From contig JASANG010000400.1 of NCBI GenBank assembly GCA_030248215.1, positions 1 to 64,000 of the forward strand: a stretch of 64,000 bases of DNA. The letters run 5' to 3'. The DNA is from Enoplolaimus lenunculus. Taxonomy: Eukaryota; Nematoda; Enoplea; Enoplida; Thoracostomopsidae. The notes beneath the pieces are model-generated. The model did no database searches. It saw only the letters and a list, made by a program, of their open reading frames with translations, and was not told where the DNA came from. Made by a program: the position numbers and the translations under genes. Shown piece by piece: positions 37,201-64,000 of this stretch (the stretch's first letter is position 1; each line of letters opens with the position of its first letter).

Positions 37201-39965
37201 TTCGGGTACTTTCTATGTTGGATGGCGTTTTGGTAGTGATAATATTGTTAACCTACTTTAGGGGCTTGAGCAAGTACACGGAGTATTGGAATTATTCCGT
37301 TGAATCGGATACAGTAGTCAACAATGACACACTGAATGTGAATGAAAATGGGGCTGAACAACAGGACGACGACGGGACTTCTAGGCACGTTTCAGAAATG
37401 TCAGGGAAGTTAAGTAGCGAAAGCCATCGGGCGGCAACCGGTTCAAGTTGTCCGGACACAAATACGGCAATCTCCAATAGAGTATTAGTCGAAAACGAAA
37501 ACAGGGCGGTACAACAGAATGTAGGTGAGGTTATTCAGCGTGTTGCAGAAGGGTCGGACTGGCTTGGTGGCGTAAACCCTGTACCCCTAACCGATATAAC
37601 TTGTAATCATGAGGGGATCGTAAACTCCGAAAGCCAAAGTGTTAACTCCAACGAAAATGGTCCCGGTGTTACAGAAGGCCCTGAGGTGCAACCTCAACCT
37701 CGAGGCAAAGAACTGCTGAACGCTGTCACAGGCGGACCGGGATGTGCTAAAAATCGGATTGGTATCGGGAAGCACATAGTTTCATCAGGGCTAGTGAGGA
37801 CCAATGGAATTCTTCACGCAGAGCTAACAAGGTTGGACAGCCTACTGACGCACTGCAATCACGACGTAGTCCAGCAGCATAACTGCCCTGTAGAAGGCAA
37901 CTTATTGACGAAAGGAAAAACTGGAAACGACGGTAATGTAAAAGATTATAGTGTTGACATCGCAGTTTCGACTACGAACAATGTAGCGTGTGAGAAAAGT
38001 CCAGGTCGAGTTAAAAATAATGCGAACATTGCGCCGCATACTCCTGGTTTAGACGATTCAGTTCTAGCTCAAACTGACTGCGAAGCGTTTGAGAATGTCA
38101 ATTCCTCTAGTGGTCATGCGGAAAACGATTCAACGGTTGGGGGCGCACCGGATGTTCAAGACTCAACTCCTGGTTTAAGAAGAGTATATGAAGATCATCA
38201 AGGAAGAGTGATAGAAAAACTGCGTGCGTTGGCTGATGGGGACAGTGTTAGGGTGACGCTGCATATTCACAAGATTGTTCGTCGCTTTTATGATCCCATG
38301 GAGTGTTTCTGGCAGTATTGCCTTGGATGCAGTCGATTGTAAGTTTTAACGTCTGTTAAACATTTAGTAATTTGGCAACATTTGAGGTAATTTTGCTACG
38401 GTACCGAGTTGTATATGCTATCACTAGGAGGTTGCGATCGGATATTTGACTCATGCAAATTAACCATCAGCGCAGGCTACGGCGTATTGCATTGTTTGAT
38501 ATTTTTATTGATGAAAAGTACTAAGAATAAAACCACAATATTTCACAGTGGCTTTTGTTCGAATTGGCAGAAACAAAGAAGCCAGGAAACTGAACTGATA
38601 CTAAGACCCGTGTAAAACCAAAATTGTAACATTCTATAGCAAAGCAAGTAATCCCAAATTAGCTTGATACTGGGAGTATTAACTTTTTATCGAAAACGAG
38701 ATTGTAGTGCCAGCGTAGCAAGTCAGCTAATTTTAGCAAAACAAGTAATCTCAAATTAGCTTGATACTGGGAGAATTTTACAACTGCAGGTCTGCGTTCG
38801 GCTGTGGCACAAAATTGACCTCCAGCTCCGGTTAGAATCTTAGCTGGAGAATCCGGCATTCTTGGTTGTCAAACTTTCCATAGTTTAACCAAAATTGTAT
38901 CGTTCGGTGTGCTCGGCTTTCACTTATATTACATGTAATTTTTAGTCGAAAACTGAGGCGCGATCTGGTATCTACTGCAGAAGACCTACCGGATAACATG
39001 TGCCACAGATGCAGTAAGTAAACGTAGTGTTTAGTGTTTAAATATTTTTCATTGACAGTGTTACGCGTTTTAATCCTATTCCTCAATGTTTACTTTAAAG
39101 GTTTGGGCCAAGGTAAAGAACAGGGACGGAACAGTATTAGTATATTCCTAAGTCTAAGCTTAAGCCTAGGCGTAAGAGCGAGCATATTCCTTAGCCTAAG
39201 CCAAGCAAAAAATTTAGTCTAAAGCTTAAGCTTACTGTTTTATTGCCCGACAGAAACACGTTCTACCCCTGATCTTTACAAGCTGGGTTGTGTCATACAG
39301 GTAGTTCTTTATTTTGTTATCATATGTTTATGTTAGAAAAACGAAATAATATTGTTATTGCTAGTGATAAATTCTTTCAGATCAACGACAACTCTTACTG
39401 CAGCTGGCATTTGAAACAGTGATTCAATCAGAAGATGAACGCCAAACCTTGCAGATATCGTTTATCCAATTTGCTTCGGTATGGTTGAATAAGTTATGCA
39501 TTATTTAGGATTCGAATTAGAAAAACAGTATCATTTAAAACGGTTTTTTGGAAGTGAAAACTGAGCCTGTAAATTTCAATGCTTTTAAAATGCACACAAC
39601 GTTTTATATTTCTGATTCGATTACTTATTGTTATGGCAATAATAGGTGTAATTTTATGTTTATGTGGTTTAGCCAACTTCCTGTGATCTTATAACATTTA
39701 CTGCAACCACTCGAACTGATTTTTATAGCGGTTGCATTTTATTTCGCATGAAAGTTGTTTTTGTTTTTAGGAAAGAATAATCGGAATGCGGCCCAAACAA
39801 TTTTGGACATTGACAAAGCAGCGCATAAATGAGGCCCGGACTCGGCTGGCAAAAAGGTTCAGTTCATTGGAAGGCAGTGAAATCGTCTGTAAAGTTCAGA
39901 TGAAAAACCAATATTACATGGTTAAAGAAATTATTAATATTGGTATGGCGCAAACGTTTGATTAA
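31229..39965 (+). CDS. POT1: Protection of telomeres protein 1, full length
   Basis: Twelve exons: 31229-31346, 31546-31682, 32439-32588, 33700-33847, 34207-35231, 35484-35554, 36399-36540, 36889-37064, 37262-38338, 38946-39013, 39381-39478, 39771-39965; all phases agree (3405 nt, 1134 aa). POT1 binds single-stranded telomeric DNA and protects ends (family knowledge). OB1 is about residues 1-180 (LLLRGVK, TTDGGIGG). OB2 is about 518-655, with LRVWDGS, VFIYEEHAEF, GDYVLLKNVHFYYG, MHGGENCARFGRRIYVLP. The C-terminal region, about 985-1134, has YCLGC and MCHRC, the two CxxC pairs expected for the zinc site of the third OB-fold region. Long polar linkers (about 190-515 and 660-985) make it nearly twice human size (634 aa). 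An in-frame TGA directly precedes the start, and AATAAA lies at 39984-39989. The exon 3 acceptor could instead be 32421, also in frame. Confidence 0.9.
31771..32391. mobile_element. hAT-type MITE in POT1 intron 2
   Basis: The ends CAGGGTGGCGCCGAATTC and (reverse complement) CAGGGTGGCAACAAAG are inverted repeats starting CAGGG. Flanking octamers ATATATAC (31763-31770) and ATACATAC (32392-32399) match at seven of eight. The interior has a GC-rich part near 31900-31960 (GGTGCCGGGGCTG) and CCGAATCCGAATCCG near the right end. No transposase. Confidence 0.7.
32598..33358. mobile_element. MITE beside the splice donor of POT1 exon 3
   Basis: The ends CTGGCTTCTCCGCAGC and (reverse complement) CTGGCTTCTCCACAGC are inverted repeats, and CAGGAT is repeated on both flanks (32592-32597 and 33359-33364). 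The interior carries GGGGGCCCCCAGG and CCCCGGCGG-type GC-rich blocks. The element starts nine bases after the end of exon 3 (32588), so the insertion is just downstream of the donor GTACAG. Superfamily uncertain; 761 bp, no coding capacity. Confidence 0.75.
39105..39291 (-). mobile_element. MITE with TTAGGC telomere-like core (copy C) in POT1 intron
   Basis: Read on the minus strand it begins TGTAAAGATCAGGGGTAGAA and ends GTTCCGTCCCTGTTCTTTACC, with GGCTTAGGCTAAGG and AGGCTTAAGCTTAGACTTAGG in the middle. It matches copies at 2487-2703 and 15645-15790 throughout. It sits in the POT1 intron between exons 38946-39013 and 39381-39478. Confidence 0.7.
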
Positions 39966-40202
39966 AATGTTGCTGTTTCATTTAATAAAAGTTGTTGTAA
40001 TTTTAATTTACATTTTTGGGAGCCCAATGTATGGAAGGGCATTTGTATAAATGATTAATTTGAGCGCTCTTTGGTCGAAATGTCTTGAAAAAAATTTACC
40101 ACAACAAGATGATTTTCAGCCGGCTGGTGAAGAAGCCTGGTTGTGTTGCGTACACCCTGAAGTCAGCCGACAAAATTCGGGTATTAAAATTTGGTAGGAT
40201 TG

Positions 40203-40722
40203 TAATTCCGGTTGCACAAAGCTTAAAGTAACTTTGTACTTTAAAATTACATGCTTAATCCGAATTCATTACAAAACATTCGGTCGATGTTACTTTAAGG
40301 GGCGTCCAGGTTTTTGGTGGGTCAATAAGAGTATGTTCACATTCTAGATAACATTTTATGCTTAGGCTTAACTCATTTTTGCAAATCTTAGGCTTAGGAA
40401 TGCAGTTAATCTACTGTTACGCCCCATGAAGTAACATCGACCGAATGTTTTATAATGAATTCTGATTAAGCATGTAATTCCGGTTGCACAAAGCTTGAAG
40501 TAACTTTGTACTTTAAAATTACATGCTTAATCCGAATTCATTATAAAACATTCGGTCGATGTTACTTCATGGGACGTAACAGTAAATTAACCGCATTCCT
40601 AAGCCTAAGCTTTGCAAAAATGAGTTCTTAAGCCTAAGCATAAAATGTTATCTAGAATGTGAACATACTCTTTTATAGACCCACCAAAAACCTGGACGCC
40701 CCTTAAAGTAACATGGGCCAAA
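40203..40722. repeat. Inverted pair of TTAGGC-bearing elements
   Basis: Arms of about 165 bp run GTTACTTTAAGGGGCGTCCAGG ... GCTTAGGCTTAA ... GTTACGCCCCATGAAGTAAC at about 40283-40440 and the reverse complement at about 40558-40715. Each arm is itself bounded by inverted ends (ATGTTACTT.A.GGGGCGT). The spacer carries further inverted copies of TTCGGTCGATGTTAC and GCACAAAGCTT. The structure could extrude as a long cruciform. It lies 240 bp past the POT1 stop. Confidence 0.75.
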
Positions 40723-41421
40723 CGTTCGATGTCCACACTTTCTATGCGGTCAATTAGGCAGATGGTTAATCGGAAAAATTTGGTTTGGTTTAACCTTATC
40801 TGTCGCCCCGAAAAGTTCTGCTAGCCACATCTTCCCCGAAAGATCGGACTAGACGCATCTTTCATCCCACCGGTCTAGAACCATCTTCCATCCCCGAAAG
40901 ATCGGGCTAGCCCCATTTTGTTCGCCTGAATAGCCGTTTCCGGCTAATCATTCAAAAAAATTTTCAATGCACTTATGTATCTTGAAACCTCTGATTGTCA
41001 TAATTACTTATCCGACTCGCTCTAGCCAACAAATGCGACTATATATAAAAATATATGCTGATCCAACATCAACAATTACATGACAACAAACTTCTTATTG
41101 ATACTAAATTTTCCCAAATCAAGCATTAGCTAAACCTGCACATGCTTGATGTCAAAATGCTTACAAGATTGTGATGCTTCAAATATGTCTATCTACGAAG
41201 TGAAAATCGAATTGCCTATAGACGAACACGAAGTTAAACGATATTCACTTCATAATAGTCGAACTGTTCTTACGGCACCTTTAAATGTGCGCCCTGCAAA
41301 TAATCTCCCCAATTTTGTGGTTCAGTGCTTGCTATGTGCAGCTTGTTTGATTGAAATAAGCGAATGGAGTAAGTTGCATACTGACACATTTGGTTCACAG
41401 AAGTTTTAAACTAAAATTGTT
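40723..41421. other. Intergenic gap between convergent POT1 and GCN2
   Basis: At 40830-40915 there are two diverged copies of a CCCCGAAAGATCGG.CTAG motif in a C-rich patch. A plus-strand open frame at 41146-41409 (87 codons) has no recognisable domain, no clear neighbouring exons and ends just before the GCN2 stop; I do not call it a gene. Confidence 0.5.
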
Positions 41422-62995
<21,574 letters not shown>

Positions 62996-64000
62996 TACTT
63001 AAATACCGCAGCTGAATGAGCATACGAATGCCAATTATCCAACAATGCTGCATCAAATATACCAGAAACGGACTCATTAAAACGGTCACTCTCTAGACTT
63101 TGTCCATGTAATTTTAAATAAACTATCTATATATTAAAACAGTTGCAACACTTAGAGCATAATATATATAAAAATAAAATCTCATTTGCTATTTTGAAAA
63201 ATATTAAAAAATCACATGTTATTCATGTGTTTTGCCACAAACAATATTTACACAGCGTCCTCAGAGCCATTTCATTAAATGATTGTCTCCAAATTCTTTG
63301 TCAAAACCAAACGGACAGCGTTATTCACGAGTATTCTGAAAATTTGCACGTAATACATGTATACAGTTAAAATAACGTTCTCAAGAGCAGCCATTTATAA
63401 TCTGATCAAAGGGTTGTAAGAGCACATAGATATTGGATATACATAAATCACATGGACAAATTATAACAAGAATATTTCCATGTTTCTGGGCGAAAATTAA
63501 ACTTGTTCTTATACAAGATTCATGGCAAAATATATTTACAAAATTACACGCAACTGTATCAAACGCTAACCAATCCCCCTAAATTGAAAAACCAAAGGCT
63601 AGTCCCCGGCCCCGGCACCCTCTCCTCTCGCCCCGATTCTGGGACATCTCTACCACATACTGGCCATATTCTCAAATAGATTTAGCAAATATCATCAGTT
63701 AGTTACGTACGCATATTTCTACGCCGTGAGCGCAATTGTAAATTGCCGCACTATGAACACGATATCCAGTCGAAAATAAGGTGGCGGTAAAGAGACGACC
63801 TTGTTGAAAATTGGGGCATGTAAGCATGTTAGACATGCTTGTCCTAGTGCATATGCAATATATGCAATGCACACTGTATTACACTGTATAGTGTGCTTGA
63901 CGGCAGCATGCGGTCGACACATTATAGTTGACGAAAAAACCAGTTGGACAGGCTGGCTGCGTGGCGCAGTGATATAAGTGTTTGCCTGGCACGCAGAAGG
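62996..64000. other. GCN2 upstream region with SINE and MITE fragments
   Basis: AT-rich upstream sequence of GCN2. At 63600-63645 is a hAT-type end fragment (GGGACATCTCTA preceded by CCGGCCCCGGCACCCTCTC). At about 63783-63825 is the SINE body segment GACGACCTTGTTGAAAA, shared with 28875-28895. At 63952-64000 a tRNA-like head (GGCTGCGTGGCGCAGTGAT ... TTTGCCTGGCACGCAGA) starts and is cut by the window edge. No promoter motif could be assigned. Confidence 0.55.
63952..64000 (+). repeat. tRNA-like head cut by window end
   Basis: GGCTGCGTGGCGCAGTGAT has an A-box-like D arm, followed by a stem TTTGC / GCAGA around the loop CTGGCAC (anticodon-like GGC, alanine). The T arm would lie beyond the window, so a genuine tRNA gene cannot be excluded. 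SINE body sequence 150 bp upstream makes a SINE head more likely. Confidence 0.4.

Noticed and set aside
41146-41409. 87-codon plus-strand open frame between POT1 and GCN2
   Set aside because: No recognised domain, no partner exons, and POT1 already ends with a stop and AATAAA at 39963-39989.

Overview
This is a 64 kb piece of a eukaryotic nuclear genome, most likely from a nematode. There are four multi-exon host genes, with large AT-rich introns and GT-AG splice sites whose phases fit throughout. The evidence for a nematode is a cuticlin-type ZP-domain gene, a cytochrome c whose C-terminal half is very like nematode proteins, and many degenerate copies of TTAGGC, the nematode telomere unit. 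The full-length POT1 and the dense small transposons do not look like Caenorhabditis. A basal (Dorylaimia or mermithid-like) worm is my inference only.

Layout. At 1-7.3 kb there is no recognisable coding sequence, only repeats and MITEs. At 7.3-17.8 kb (+) lies a cuticlin-like ZP-domain membrane protein in at least eight exons; its first exon was not found. At 17.8-22.5 kb there are MITEs and unassigned sequence. At 22.5-23.3 kb (-) is a complete two-exon cytochrome c gene. At 23.3-31.2 kb lie a long hairpin, a satellite-like array, two LINE fragments, a possible LTR fossil and tRNA-derived SINEs. At 31.2-40.0 kb (+) is a complete 12-exon POT1 gene, about 1134 aa. At 40.0-41.4 kb the convergent intergenic gap is dominated by an inverted pair of TTAGGC-bearing elements. 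At 41.4-63.0 kb (-) is a complete 24-exon GCN2 (eIF2-alpha kinase 4) gene, about 1856 aa, with a LINE, a Ty3/gypsy fossil and several hAT-type MITEs in its introns. The last 1 kb is GCN2 upstream sequence with SINE pieces.

The genes do not form a pathway: a cuticle or apical matrix protein, the respiratory electron carrier, telomere end protection and the amino-acid starvation response. POT1 and GCN2 converge tail to tail with about 1.46 kb between their stops.

The most interesting points are: (1) a three-part POT1 (OB1, OB2 and a C-terminal region with two CxxC pairs) with two very long disordered linkers, in a lineage whose model species has only small single-OB POT proteins; (2) a MITE family whose core is telomere-like TTAGGC repeat, with one copy inside a POT1 intron and a related inverted pair just beyond POT1; (3) hAT-type MITEs with target duplications lying about 10 nt inside splice donors of both POT1 and GCN2; (4) the true C-terminal exons of GCN2, beyond a LINE-bearing intron where a simple open-frame reading would stop too early. 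All coordinates were read by eye. Splice sites were chosen by GT-AG rule, phase agreement and protein similarity from memory; no searches were run.
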